Assembly: GCF_019656315.1 (NCBI RefSeq)
Contig: NZ_BPLU01000038.1
Coordinates: 638,095 to 702,094, forward strand
Direction: 5' to 3'
DNA from: Flavobacterium sp. UMI-01
GTDB taxonomy: Bacteria > Bacteroidota > Bacteroidia > Flavobacteriales > Flavobacteriaceae
DNA length: 64,000 bases
In this document: in pieces, positions 42,993 to 51,016 of the stretch
How the letters are laid out: each line of letters starts with the position of its first letter
Position numbering within the stretch: position 1 is the stretch's first letter
Notes under the pieces: generated by a model
Seen by the model: only the letters and a program-made list of their open reading frames with translations
What the model was told of the DNA's origin: nothing
Database searches by the model: none
Position numbers and translations under genes: made by a program

Positions 42993-43859
42993 ATGAGTGA
43001 ACTAATAACAATTGAAAATCGCATTTTTACTTTTAGAGGGGAACAAGTGATGATAGATCGTGATCTGGCCGAAATGTATAATGTAGAAGTGAAAAGGTTA
43101 AACGAACAGGTAAAAAGAAACATAGAACGTTTTCCGGAATCATTTAGATTTCAACTTACAGCTGAAGAAAAAGAGCAACTGGTCGCAAATTGCGACCGGT
43201 TCGCTACACTTAAACATTCTTCGGCAAACCCCTATGCATTCACAGAACAAGGCGTTGCCATGCTTTCGGCTGTTTTGCGAAGTGATATAGCCATACAGGT
43301 AAGCATCCAGATTATGCAGGCCTTTGTACACATGCGCAAAAACATCAACAACAACCTGTCGCTGTTACAATTGTCCGACGATTTTGAAAAGTTTAAACTC
43401 ACTACCACTCAACAATTCGATAAAATATTCAATGCATTGGAAAACCATAAAGAACTACCTAAACAAGGCATATTCTTTAACGGACAAACCTATGATGCCT
43501 ATGCTTTTGTAAACCAATTAATAAAAGAAGCCAAAACAAGCATCACCGTAATTGACAATTATATAGACGATACCGTAATTACCTTGTTGACTGCTAAAAA
43601 ACAAAACGTAAAAGTTAGCTTACTCATGCAGCAACCCACTAAAAAAATAGAACTCGACGTGCAAAAAGCAAACACCCAATACCCAACATTTCAAATTAAA
43701 AAATTCAAGCTGTCGCATGACCGCTTTATCATTATAGACAATCAGAAGGTCTATCACATAGGCGCTTCGCTCAAAGACCTGGGTAAAAAATGGTTTGCCT
43801 TTACCCTACTGGAACAGGATACCGTAAAATTATTAGGAACTTTAAATGAGGTGGTGTAA
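42993..43859 (+). CDS. ORF6N-domain DNA-binding protein with C-terminal phospholipase D-like domain
   Basis: 288 residues from ATG 42993 (MSELITIENRIFTFRG). The first 100 residues are an ORF6N domain (VMIDRDLAEMYNVEVKRLNE, RFPESFRFQL, NPYAFTEQGVAMLSAVLRSD), a phage-type DNA-binding module. After a coiled linker, the C-terminal 110 residues (TSITVIDNYIDDTVI, LSHDRFIIIDNQKVYHIGAS) resemble a PLD-like domain with a single H-x-R-x4-D motif. It lies between hsdM and hsdS and ends one base before the hsdS ATG, so it is in the cassette operon. Similar genes are often found within Bacteroidetes type I systems; the role is not established to my knowledge. A regulator or added defence effector are both possible. 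Confidence 0.82.
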   Translation: MSELITIENRIFTFRGEQVMIDRDLAEMYNVEVKRLNEQVKRNIERFPESFRFQLTAEEKEQLVANCDRFATLKHSSANPYAFTEQGVAMLSAVLRSDIAIQVSIQIMQAFVHMRKNINNNLSLLQLSDDFEKFKLTTTQQFDKIFNALENHKELPKQGIFFNGQTYDAYAFVNQLIKEAKTSITVIDNYIDDTVITLLTAKKQNVKVSLLMQQPTKKIELDVQKANTQYPTFQIKKFKLSHDRFIIIDNQKVYHIGASLKDLGKKWFAFTLLEQDTVKLLGTLNEVV

Positions 43860-43860
43860 A

Positions 43861-45033
43861 ATGAATTGGATAACAAAAAAAATTGGTGATATCGGTAAAG
43901 TTTCAATGTGCAAAAGAATACTAAAAAATCAAACTTCCGCAACTGGAGATATACCTTTCTATAAAATTGGAACTTTTGGAAAAAAAGCAGATGCTTTTAT
44001 TTCAAGAGAAATTTATGATGAATTTATCAGTAAATATTCTTTTCCCAAAAAAGGAGATATTCTACTTTCAGCTTCAGGAACAATTGGTAGAAGAGTTATA
44101 TATGACGGAAAACCTGCATATTTTCAGGATTCAAATATAGTGTGGATTGATAATGATGAAAAAGAAGTTTTAAATGAGTACTTATATAAATTTTACGGGT
44201 ATTGTAATTGGAATCCTTCGAAAGGCGCAACTATTTCAAGGCTTTATAATGATGATTTGAGAAACATCATTATTTATTTTCCAAAATCTTTCCAAGAACA
44301 ACGCGCCATAGTAGCCAAACTCGACCAGGCGTTTACAGCCATAGACCAAGCCAAAGCCAACATCGAAAAAAACATCGCCAACGCCAAAGAATTGTTTCAA
44401 TCCAAATTGAATCAAATTTTTTCGCAAAAAGGTGAGGGTTGGGAGGAAAAGAAATTAGGTGAAATTTCTAAGATTAACTATGGTTACACTGAAAAGGCAG
44501 TTTTTGAAAATATTGGTCCAAAATATTTAAGAATTACAGATTTGACTGAAAAGGGTGTTAATTGGGAAAGTGTTCCTCATTGTAAAATCAGTAAAGATGA
44601 AATTATTAAATATGAATTACAAAAGGGTGATATAGTATTTGCGAGAACAGGAGCAACTACAGGTAAAAGTTATTTGTTTGATGATGATGTATTTTCAGTT
44701 TTTGCATCATATTTAATCCGTTTGAAGGTTATAAATAAGAATGAGATTCTTCCTGAATTCATCTATTTGTTTTTTCAAAGTGGAAATTATTGGAAAGAAA
44801 TTAATGCTGGTATTTCAGGTAGTGCACAAGGTGGTTTTAATGCCTCAAAACTATCTGATTTGAAATTGTCATATCCATTGGATTCAAATATTCAAAAAAA
44901 GATTGTTACAGATTTTGATGTTGTTTTAAGTCAAACTAATTTATTAATTACCAAATACCAACATAAACTAGCTAACCTTGAAGAACTCAAAAAAAGTATT
45001 TTAGAAAAGGCATTTAAAGGGGAGTTGGTGTAA
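43861..45033 (+). CDS. hsdS: Type I restriction-modification specificity subunit
   Basis: 390 residues from ATG 43861 (MNWITKKIGDIGKVSMCKRI). Two target-recognition domains are present, each followed by a conserved long helix: the first ends with EQRAIVAKLDQAFTAIDQAK and ANIEKNIANAKELFQSKLNQ, the second with IQKKIVTDFDVVLSQTNLLI and HKLANLEELKKSILEKAF. Each domain reads half of a split DNA site and the helices set the spacer length. The C-terminal EKAFKGELV is usual for complete HsdS proteins. No extra hsdS fragments or inverted copies are nearby, so recombination-based switching of specificity is not suggested. Confidence 0.92.
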   Translation: MNWITKKIGDIGKVSMCKRILKNQTSATGDIPFYKIGTFGKKADAFISREIYDEFISKYSFPKKGDILLSASGTIGRRVIYDGKPAYFQDSNIVWIDNDEKEVLNEYLYKFYGYCNWNPSKGATISRLYNDDLRNIIIYFPKSFQEQRAIVAKLDQAFTAIDQAKANIEKNIANAKELFQSKLNQIFSQKGEGWEEKKLGEISKINYGYTEKAVFENIGPKYLRITDLTEKGVNWESVPHCKISKDEIIKYELQKGDIVFARTGATTGKSYLFDDDVFSVFASYLIRLKVINKNEILPEFIYLFFQSGNYWKEINAGISGSAQGGFNASKLSDLKLSYPLDSNIQKKIVTDFDVVLSQTNLLITKYQHKLANLEELKKSILEKAFKGELV

Positions 45034-45041
45034 ACACATAG

Positions 45042-45065
45042 TTTGTCATTCCGTAGGAATCTCAT
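45042..45065 (+). repeat. Dispersed TTTGTCATTCCGTAGGAATC repeat
   Basis: The word TTTGTCATTCCG is shared with the inner part of the 157-bp element at 49267-49423. It lies in the short gap after hsdS. Confidence 0.45.
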
Positions 45066-45103
45066 CTATAATAGCAACGATTAATAAAAATATGCTATCA
45101 AAC

Positions 45104-45522
45104 ATGGAAAATCAAATAGAAATATTCAAGTCATCTGACAATCAGGTTGAAGTTGTTGTTCAATTTGAAAGTGATACCGTTTGGTAGAACAGAGAGCAAA
45201 TGGCTACTCTTTTTAGTAGAGATAAATCGGTTATTTCCCGACATATTAAAAACATTTTAATGAAAATGAATTAGATTATTTTACAACTGTTGCAAAAAAT
45301 GCAACGGTTCAAAAAGAAGGAGAAAGAGAAATAAAAAGAAATATTGAAGATTACCGCTTAGAAGAATTGATTATAAAAGATTTAACCGCATATCCCAATA
45401 GTGGTTTTAGCGAAATACATCAAAGAATAGGACTGGAAATTAATAAGCACAAAGTTAGAAGAATGTTGAAAAATATGATAGAAAGTGGAATTCTTAAAAC
45501 GGAAGGTTTAAAAAATGGTTAA
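45104..45522 (+). pseudogene. Broken RhuM-family gene
   Basis: The frame from ATG 45104 encodes the RhuM opening (FKSSDNQVEVVVQFESDTVW), then meets TAG at codon 28 where the family has a codon such as TTG (W-x-NRE). It continues with MATLFSRDKSVISRHIKNI, loses one T in a T-run near 45254-45258, and in the new frame reads NENELDYFTTVAKNATVQKE. The expected RhuM core is then missing and a short winged-helix-like tail (YPNSGFSEIHQRIGLEINKH) runs to a stop at 45522. One nonsense change, one frameshift and a truncation make it a pseudogene. RhuM genes frequently accompany type I systems in this phylum. Confidence 0.75.
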
Positions 45523-45525
45523 AAT

Positions 45526-45573
45526 ATTCTATTGAGTAAATTGGTTAGAAATTCACTAAATACTCAATAGAAT
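45526..45573. repeat. 13-bp inverted repeat upstream of hsdR
   Basis: ATTCTATTGAGTA (45526-45538) and TACTCAATAGAAT (45561-45573) are perfect reverse complements separated by 22 bases. A further ATGCTCAATAAAACG follows. It may be an operator or a weak terminator just before hsdR (ATG 45627). Confidence 0.55.
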
Positions 45574-45626
45574 GCTCAATAAAACGTTTTATAAAGAGCT
45601 AAATTAAAATAGAAGATATCAATAAA

Positions 45627-47984
45627 ATGAGAAACGAATCCGAAACCCGTGCCGAATTAATTGACCCGCACCTACAACAACAAGGTTGGGCAATTGTTCC
45701 TGAAAGTAGAATTCGCAGAGAGTATCCCATAACCAAAGGACGCTTAATAGGCTCTGGTAAACGTGCCATGCCCGATAAAGCGGATTATATCCTGCAATTC
45801 AACAACCGTAATTTGGCTGTTTTAGAAGCCAAAGCAGAGGGTTGTTACTATACCGAAGGTTTGGCACAAGCTAAGGATTACGCTTCTCGATTAAACCTGC
45901 GGTTTGCTATTTGTACCAACGGCCAAAAATACTACATGGCCGACTTGCAAGGCAAAGAAGGTGATATCACCCAAGTGCCTACTCCAGAACAGTTATGGGA
46001 GATGATTTATGGAGAAGAACAAAAAAAGAATCAGGAAGCTTTTAATTGGGAACAACGCTTTTTTGATATTCCATTCGAAACCAAAGGAGGTAGCTGGGAA
46101 TTACGGTATTACCAACAAAATGCCATCAATAAAGTATTGAAAGCCGTAGCCAATGATGAAAAACGTATTTTAATTACCCTGGCAACCGGTACTGGTAAAA
46201 CTGCTGTTTCGTTTCAAATTGCGTGGAAATTATTTCAGGCCAAATGGAATATCAACAGAGATGGTATTCGCAGCCCAAGAATCTTATTTTTGGCAGACAG
46301 AAACATTTTAGCCGACCAAGCTTTCAATGCTTTCGGCGCTTTTGAAGATGATGCGTTAGTTCGTATCAAACCTTCAGAAATCAGTAAAAAAGGAAAAGTA
46401 CCAACCAATGGAAGTATCTTTTTTACGATTTTCCAAACTTTTATGTCGGGAGAAGAACCCAACTTTGGCCAATACCCTAAAGACTTTTTCGACTTTATCA
46501 TAATTGATGAATGTCACCGTGGTGGCGCTAATGATGAAAGTACTTGGAGAGCTATTTTGGAATATTTCGAACCTGCAACCCAGTTAGGCTTAACGGCGAC
46601 ACCAAAACGCGATGTTAACGGTGATACCTATAAATACTTTGGCGAACCGGTATCGATATACTCCTTAAAAGAAGGAATCAACGATGGTTTCTTAACCCCT
46701 TTTCGTGTCAAACAAATTCAAACCAATCTTGATGAATACCAATACACTTCGGATGACAATGTAGTATCTGGGATGGTGGAAGAAGGACGAGAATATACCG
46801 AGTACGATTTTAACCGTATAATCAAAATCAAAGAACGCGAAGAGTACCGTGTAAAAGAGTTCCTAAAAATGATTAACCAAAATCAAAAGACATTGGTTTT
46901 TTGTGCTACCCAGGACCATGCTTTAGCAATCAGAGATTTGATTAACCAATATTGCGACAGCAAAAATCCAAATTACTGCCAACGTGTTACTGCTAATGAT
47001 GGTGATATGGGCGAAAAACATTTACGTGATTTTCAGGATAACGAAAAAACAATACCCACCATACTCACCACCTCACAAAAGTTAAGCACTGGTGTTGATG
47101 CCCCCGAAATCAGAAATATCGTTTTAATGCGTCCGGTTAACTCGATGATTGAGTTCAAACAAATTGTGGGCAGGGGGACTCGTTTGTTTGACGGTAAAGA
47201 TTATTTTACCATTTACGATTTTGTAAAAGCTTACAAACACTTCAATGACCCTGAATGGGACGGCGACCCCATAGAACCCGAACCAAAAGAACCTGGAATA
47301 CCACAAAAACAATGTCCTAAATGTGATCAAAGACCTTGTATCTGTCCCAAACCCGAACAAGAACCTTGTGAAATATGCGGGTACATTGTTTGCCGTTGTG
47401 ACAATCAGGTGGAAATGATTGAAATTGTATTGTCGGATGGTAAAGTGCGTCAATTGCAATCCATGACTACGACAACGTTTTGGAGTCCCGAAGGAAAGCC
47501 TATTACTGCTGTTGCATTCTTAAAAAGTCTATACGGCACAGTTCCTGACTTATTTCAATCCGAAGACGATTTGAAAGCTCAATGGAGCATTCCAGCAACT
47601 CGAAAAAGCCTATTAGGCAAACTAGAGGAAAAAGGATACACCAAAGAGCAATTAGCCGAATTTCAAAAAATTCTAAGTGCCGAAAAAAGCGACATCTATG
47701 ATGTATTGTCTTATGTAGCATACCAATCAGAAATACTAGAGAGACAACAACGAGCAGCCAAAGTAAGAGAACATTTCAACGAACTCGATGCCAATCATCA
47801 GGAATTCTTAGAATTTGTTTTAAATCAATATGTATTAAATGGAGTGTACGAACTCGACGATGAAAAATTAGGAACATTTCTCCAATTAAAATACAAAACA
47901 ATTGCAGATGCTAAGCCCATACTCGGTGACTTAAAAACGATTAGAAACAATTTTATCAATTATCAAAAATATTTGTACGCTTAA
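45627..47984 (+). CDS. hsdR: Type I restriction endonuclease subunit
   Basis: 785 residues. The N-terminal nuclease domain shows DKADYILQFNNRNLAVLEAKAE, a PD-(D/E)xK-type core (Asp...Glu-x-Lys). The helicase motor has Walker A LATGTGKTAVSFQ near residue 184, the DECH box IIIDECHRGG near 292, LGLTATPKR and QIVGRGTRLFDGKDYFTIYD. Residues about 559-593 form a cysteine-rich insert (CPKCDQRPCICP, CEICGYIVCRC) that looks like a metal-binding knuckle pair and is not part of the standard fold. The subunit would pull DNA and cut far from the site when it is unmethylated. It is complete and ends at a strong bidirectional terminator. Confidence 0.9.
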   Translation: MRNESETRAELIDPHLQQQGWAIVPESRIRREYPITKGRLIGSGKRAMPDKADYILQFNNRNLAVLEAKAEGCYYTEGLAQAKDYASRLNLRFAICTNGQKYYMADLQGKEGDITQVPTPEQLWEMIYGEEQKKNQEAFNWEQRFFDIPFETKGGSWELRYYQQNAINKVLKAVANDEKRILITLATGTGKTAVSFQIAWKLFQAKWNINRDGIRSPRILFLADRNILADQAFNAFGAFEDDALVRIKPSEISKKGKVPTNGSIFFTIFQTFMSGEEPNFGQYPKDFFDFIIIDECHRGGANDESTWRAILEYFEPATQLGLTATPKRDVNGDTYKYFGEPVSIYSLKEGINDGFLTPFRVKQIQTNLDEYQYTSDDNVVSGMVEEGREYTEYDFNRIIKIKEREEYRVKEFLKMINQNQKTLVFCATQDHALAIRDLINQYCDSKNPNYCQRVTANDGDMGEKHLRDFQDNEKTIPTILTTSQKLSTGVDAPEIRNIVLMRPVNSMIEFKQIVGRGTRLFDGKDYFTIYDFVKAYKHFNDPEWDGDPIEPEPKEPGIPQKQCPKCDQRPCICPKPEQEPCEICGYIVCRCDNQVEMIEIVLSDGKVRQLQSMTTTTFWSPEGKPITAVAFLKSLYGTVPDLFQSEDDLKAQWSIPATRKSLLGKLEEKGYTKEQLAEFQKILSAEKSDIYDVLSYVAYQSEILERQQRAAKVREHFNELDANHQEFLEFVLNQYVLNGVYELDDEKLGTFLQLKYKTIADAKPILGDLKTIRNNFINYQKYLYA

Positions 47985-48054
47985 ATCCCTATTTTGCCGA
48001 GCAGTCATCTAAGTAAAATTAAAACCATGATTGCCATCAAAATAGCACCACAAA

Positions 48055-48098
48055 AAAACCATTAAAAAATCAAGCAAATGATTTCTTAATGGTTTTTA
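48055..48098. terminator. Bidirectional terminator between hsdR and SUMT
   Basis: Arms AAAAACCATTAAAAAATCA and TGATTTCTTAATGGTTTTT pair over 19 positions with one mismatch around a 6-base loop. A-runs and T-runs on both sides allow it to end both the plus-strand hsdR and the minus-strand SUMT messages. Confidence 0.85.
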
Positions 48099-48129
48099 AT
48101 TCTTATGCTAAAACTTAAAGTAAAACGAT

Positions 48130-48921
48130 TTATAGACTCAAATTTTGATAGATAAATTCATCTTCTAAATCTTCTTCCTCAATGTAGTCTGTTAATTTTG
48201 AAATATTTCCTACCACTTCCCCAATAACGATAATGGCTGGTGACGAAACTTGTTGGTCTTTGACTAAGTTTTCGATGGTACTAAGGGTTCCAATCACTTT
48301 CTTTTGATCCGTTCTAGTTCCATTTTGGATGATTCCAATAGGCAAGTCATCCGTTCTGTTGGCCTGATAAACCGCTACAATTTCGCTTAGTTTGTGCATT
48401 CCCATCAAGATAACCACCGTTGCAGAGGATTGTGATGCCAAGACCACATCATTAGATAATTTATGGTCAGAAGTAGTTCCGGTAATTACCCAAAAACTTT
48501 CGGCTACTTTACGTTGTGTTAAACTTATTCCGTTTAATGCAGGTACTCCCATTGAAGATGATATTCCCGGCACAATCGCCGTTTCTAAACCATTGTCACT
48601 AGCAAAAGCGATTTCCTCACTTCCACGTCCAAAAACAAATGGATCTCCTCCTTTTAATCGCACCACATGACCGTGTTGGTAAGCCATGGCAACAATCAGT
48701 TCGTTAATTTGGTCTTGACTATACGCATGACATCCCAAACGTTTACCTACAAATACAATTTCGGCTCCCGAAGCATACTGCAATAAGTCTTCGTTGACTA
48801 AGGCATCATACAAAACCACATCCGCAGCTTCTAATGCTTTAATCGCTTTCACAGTAATCAACTCCACATCACCTGGTCCCGCTCCTACTATCGTTAATTT
48901 TGGTGTTTTTGACTTATTCAT
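48130..48921 (-). CDS. cobA: Uroporphyrinogen-III C-methyltransferase (siroheme pathway)
   Basis: 263 residues from ATG 48921 (MNKSKTPKLTIVGAGPGDVE); the ATG at 48990 would add 23 residues that do not match the family. SUMT motifs are complete: TIVGAGPGDVELITVKAIKA, VRLKGGDPFVFGRGSEE, VPGISSSMGVPALNGISLTQ and the VVILMGMHKL segment. The enzyme adds two methyl groups to uroporphyrinogen III with SAM, the first step to siroheme, the cofactor of nitrite and sulfite reductases. Operator O3 at its promoter ties it to the nitrate regulon. The restriction cassette now lies between it and the other nitrate genes. The oxidation and chelation steps (CysG N-terminal part) are not in this protein. Confidence 0.9.
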   Translation of the reverse strand: MNKSKTPKLTIVGAGPGDVELITVKAIKALEAADVVLYDALVNEDLLQYASGAEIVFVGKRLGCHAYSQDQINELIVAMAYQHGHVVRLKGGDPFVFGRGSEEIAFASDNGLETAIVPGISSSMGVPALNGISLTQRKVAESFWVITGTTSDHKLSNDVVLASQSSATVVILMGMHKLSEIVAVYQANRTDDLPIGIIQNGTRTDQKKVIGTLSTIENLVKDQQVSSPAIIVIGEVVGNISKLTDYIEEEDLEDEFIYQNLSL

Positions 48922-49040
48922 ATCTTTTTCATTTAAAAATTTGAAAATAGCAATTGTTCGCTCTACCTTTTGACGTATAAAATTAACCATTCTATTTTCA
49001 AATTTGATTACTAATTAGCTTCACTACGTAAATACTTAGA

Positions 49041-49048
49041 CAAATATA
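49041..49048 (-). promoter_or_regulatory. Promoter -7 box of the SUMT gene
   Basis: TATATTTG on the minus strand matches TAnnTTTG and overlaps the end of operator O3 by two bases. The SUMT ATG chosen here is 120 bp downstream. Confidence 0.55.
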
Positions 49049-49062
49049 AGTATTAATACGTA
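49047..49062. promoter_or_regulatory. Operator O3 of the nitrate regulon
   Basis: TAAGTATTAATACGTA has the same 7-2-7 layout as O1 and O2, with one asymmetric pair. A second, shorter copy TACGTAAATACTTA lies at 49025-49038 on the other side of the promoter box, so the SUMT promoter is bracketed by two sites. Confidence 0.7.
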
Positions 49063-49266
49063 ATGAAAACTAAAAATAATTCAAATTTTAAGTACTTAGG
49101 AAGTAAAAAACTTCTTTTAGCAACTATTTCATACAATTATCTAGTAATTACTAGATTTTTGTTCACAGCAGAATCGCTAATTATTTTATAAACCCCTTAT
49201 AACGGTATTAATGCAAATTTAGCCTTTCCAATTAACCAAATACATTAAATCTGCGCCCTGAGTACT

Positions 49267-49423
49267 CAATGTCATTAAGTTAAAAAAAACATGCTGTTTT
49301 GTCATTCCGAAGAATGAGGACACGAGCGAATGCGAACTGGCAAAGCAATCACACTAGTTGCTCACGTGATGTGATTTCACCTTCGTCGAAATGATACAAA
49401 AAACGCTTAACTTAATGACATTG
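49267..49423. mobile_element. 157-bp MITE-like element with 17-bp perfect terminal inverted repeats
   Basis: CAATGTCATTAAGTTAA at 49267-49283 is the exact reverse complement of TTAACTTAATGACATTG at 49407-49423. Inside, TTTTGTCATTCCGAAGAA and the complement of TTTTGTATCATTTCGACGAA form a second, imperfect inverted pair. It has no coding capacity and no clear target-site duplication. It may be a non-autonomous element or a large palindromic repeat. Confidence 0.6.
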
Positions 49424-49493
49424 CTCGAGCGCTGGCAAATAAGAGAACCAATTAATGGTTATATTATTTATAAATTGCGTTTACGCTTTGGAA

Positions 49494-50744
49494 TTATACA
49501 AAAGCTTGTAGCGCTTTTTCAATAATACTCAGGCACTCATTTATTTGTTCTTCAGTGATAACCAATGGCGGTGCCAAACGAATCTTATTGCCATGTGTTG
49601 GTTTGGCCAACAATCCCAAATCTCTAAATTTCAAACAAATATTCCATGCCAAATCCGATTCTTCATCACTATCCACTACAATTGCATTCAACAACCCTTT
49701 TCCTCTTACTAAGGTGATTAACGGATTTTTTTCGGCAATTTTATTGAGTCCTGCTCTTAAAATAACACCTAAACGCTCTGCATTTTCGGCAAGTTGCTCT
49801 TCTTTTACTACTTCAAGTGCTGCCACAGCAACAGCTGCTGCCACTGGATTTCCTCCAAAAGTAGAACCGTGTTGCCCTGGTTTTATCACATTCATCACAG
49901 CATCATTGGCCAAAACCGCCGAAACGGGATAAACACCACCAGAAATGGCTTTCCCCAAAATCAAAATATCAGGTTGTACCTTTTCATGATGCACCGCTAA
50001 TAATTTTCCAGTACGAGCAATTCCGGTTTGCACCTCATCCGCAATAAACAATACATTGTATTGCTCACAAAGCGCTTTGGCTTTCGCCAAATACCCTTCG
50101 GAAGGCACATACACACCCGCTTCACCCTGAATAGGCTCTACCAAGAACCCCGCAATATTTTTTGAAGACGCCAAGGTCTTTTCTAAAGCTTCTAAATTGT
50201 CATACGGAATTTTAATAAATCCTTCCGTGTAAGGACCAAAATTCTTGCGAGCACCTTCATCATTTGAAAACGAAATAATCGTAGTGGTTCTCCCGTGAAA
50301 ATTATTTTCACACACGACAATTTGTGCTTGGTTTTCATCAATACCTTTTACCTCATAGGCCCATTTTCTACAAATCTTCAAAGCCGTCTCAACTGCTTCG
50401 GCACCCGTATTCATTGGCAACACCTTATCAAAACCAAAATAATTCGTAATGTACTCTTCATAATTTCCTAATTGGTCATTATAAAAGGCACGCGAGGTTA
50501 ATGTCAAGGCTTGTGCTTGCTTCATCATTGCCCCAACAATCTTAGGATGACAATGCCCTTGATTTACAGCAGAATAAGCAGACAAAAAATCAAAATATTT
50601 CTTCCCATCAACATCCCAAACATACACTCCTTCTCCACGTTCCAATACCACTGGCAAAGGATGATAATTATGAGCGCCATATTTGTTTTCTTTGTTGATT
50701 AATTGGGTTGATTTTGTTGAAAGTTCTTGCTGAATTTGTTCCAT
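49494..50744 (-). CDS. rocD: Ornithine aminotransferase
   Basis: A 416-residue PLP enzyme. It opens with [20 protein letters not shown], the usual ornithine aminotransferase start, and shows [65 protein letters not shown], and the Schiff-base lysine in [18 protein letters not shown] near residue 262. It converts ornithine and 2-oxoglutarate to glutamate semialdehyde and glutamate in the cytoplasm. The promoter has a TATTTTTG box (50773-50780) with a 12-bp palindrome upstream. Length and motifs are normal. Confidence 0.93.
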   Translation of the reverse strand: MEQIQQELSTKSTQLINKENKYGAHNYHPLPVVLERGEGVYVWDVDGKKYFDFLSAYSAVNQGHCHPKIVGAMMKQAQALTLTSRAFYNDQLGNYEEYITNYFGFDKVLPMNTGAEAVETALKICRKWAYEVKGIDENQAQIVVCENNFHGRTTTIISFSNDEGARKNFGPYTEGFIKIPYDNLEALEKTLASSKNIAGFLVEPIQGEAGVYVPSEGYLAKAKALCEQYNVLFIADEVQTGIARTGKLLAVHHEKVQPDILILGKAISGGVYPVSAVLANDAVMNVIKPGQHGSTFGGNPVAAAVAVAALEVVKEEQLAENAERLGVILRAGLNKIAEKNPLITLVRGKGLLNAIVVDSDEESDLAWNICLKFRDLGLLAKPTHGNKIRLAPPLVITEEQINECLSIIEKALQAFV

Positions 50745-50772
50745 GTCGTTGTTTTTGAGTGCTTATAAAGTG

Positions 50773-50807
50773 CAAAAATAAGGCTATTTTTTAACTTAAG
50801 CGCTTAA
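50773..50807 (-). promoter_or_regulatory. rocD promoter with upstream palindrome
   Basis: The -7 box TATTTTTG lies at 50773-50780 on the minus strand, 29 bp before the rocD ATG. The 12-bp perfect palindrome TTAAGCGCTTAA (50796-50807) is centred about 25 bp upstream of the box, a fitting place for a regulator. Confidence 0.5.
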
Positions 50808-51016
50808 AAAACTCCTAAAACCACCCACTTTGAAGGAATCTAAACCTCTCAAATAAAATATTCAAGCTTCATTGAACTTTCAAAATAATATGTATTTTCG
50901 TATTGGAGTAAATAGGCCTGCCACCAAATTTTTAGGAATACGCAGGAAACAATCAAATGTTTAAACTTATGCTTCTCCACATTTTAAACCTTTTTTTTAA
51001 AATATCATTTTAAACT

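Larger units (their letters stand above)
48991..49493. other. 503-bp gap with operator O3 and a MITE-like element
   Basis: Contains the SUMT promoter with O3 (49047-49062), AT-rich sequence to about 49250, and a 157-bp inverted-repeat element (49267-49423). No gene was found. Confidence 0.7.

Noticed and set aside
43861..45033. Phase-variable hsdS by inversion
   Set aside because: There is only one hsdS and no inverted hsdS fragments or recombinase in the cassette.
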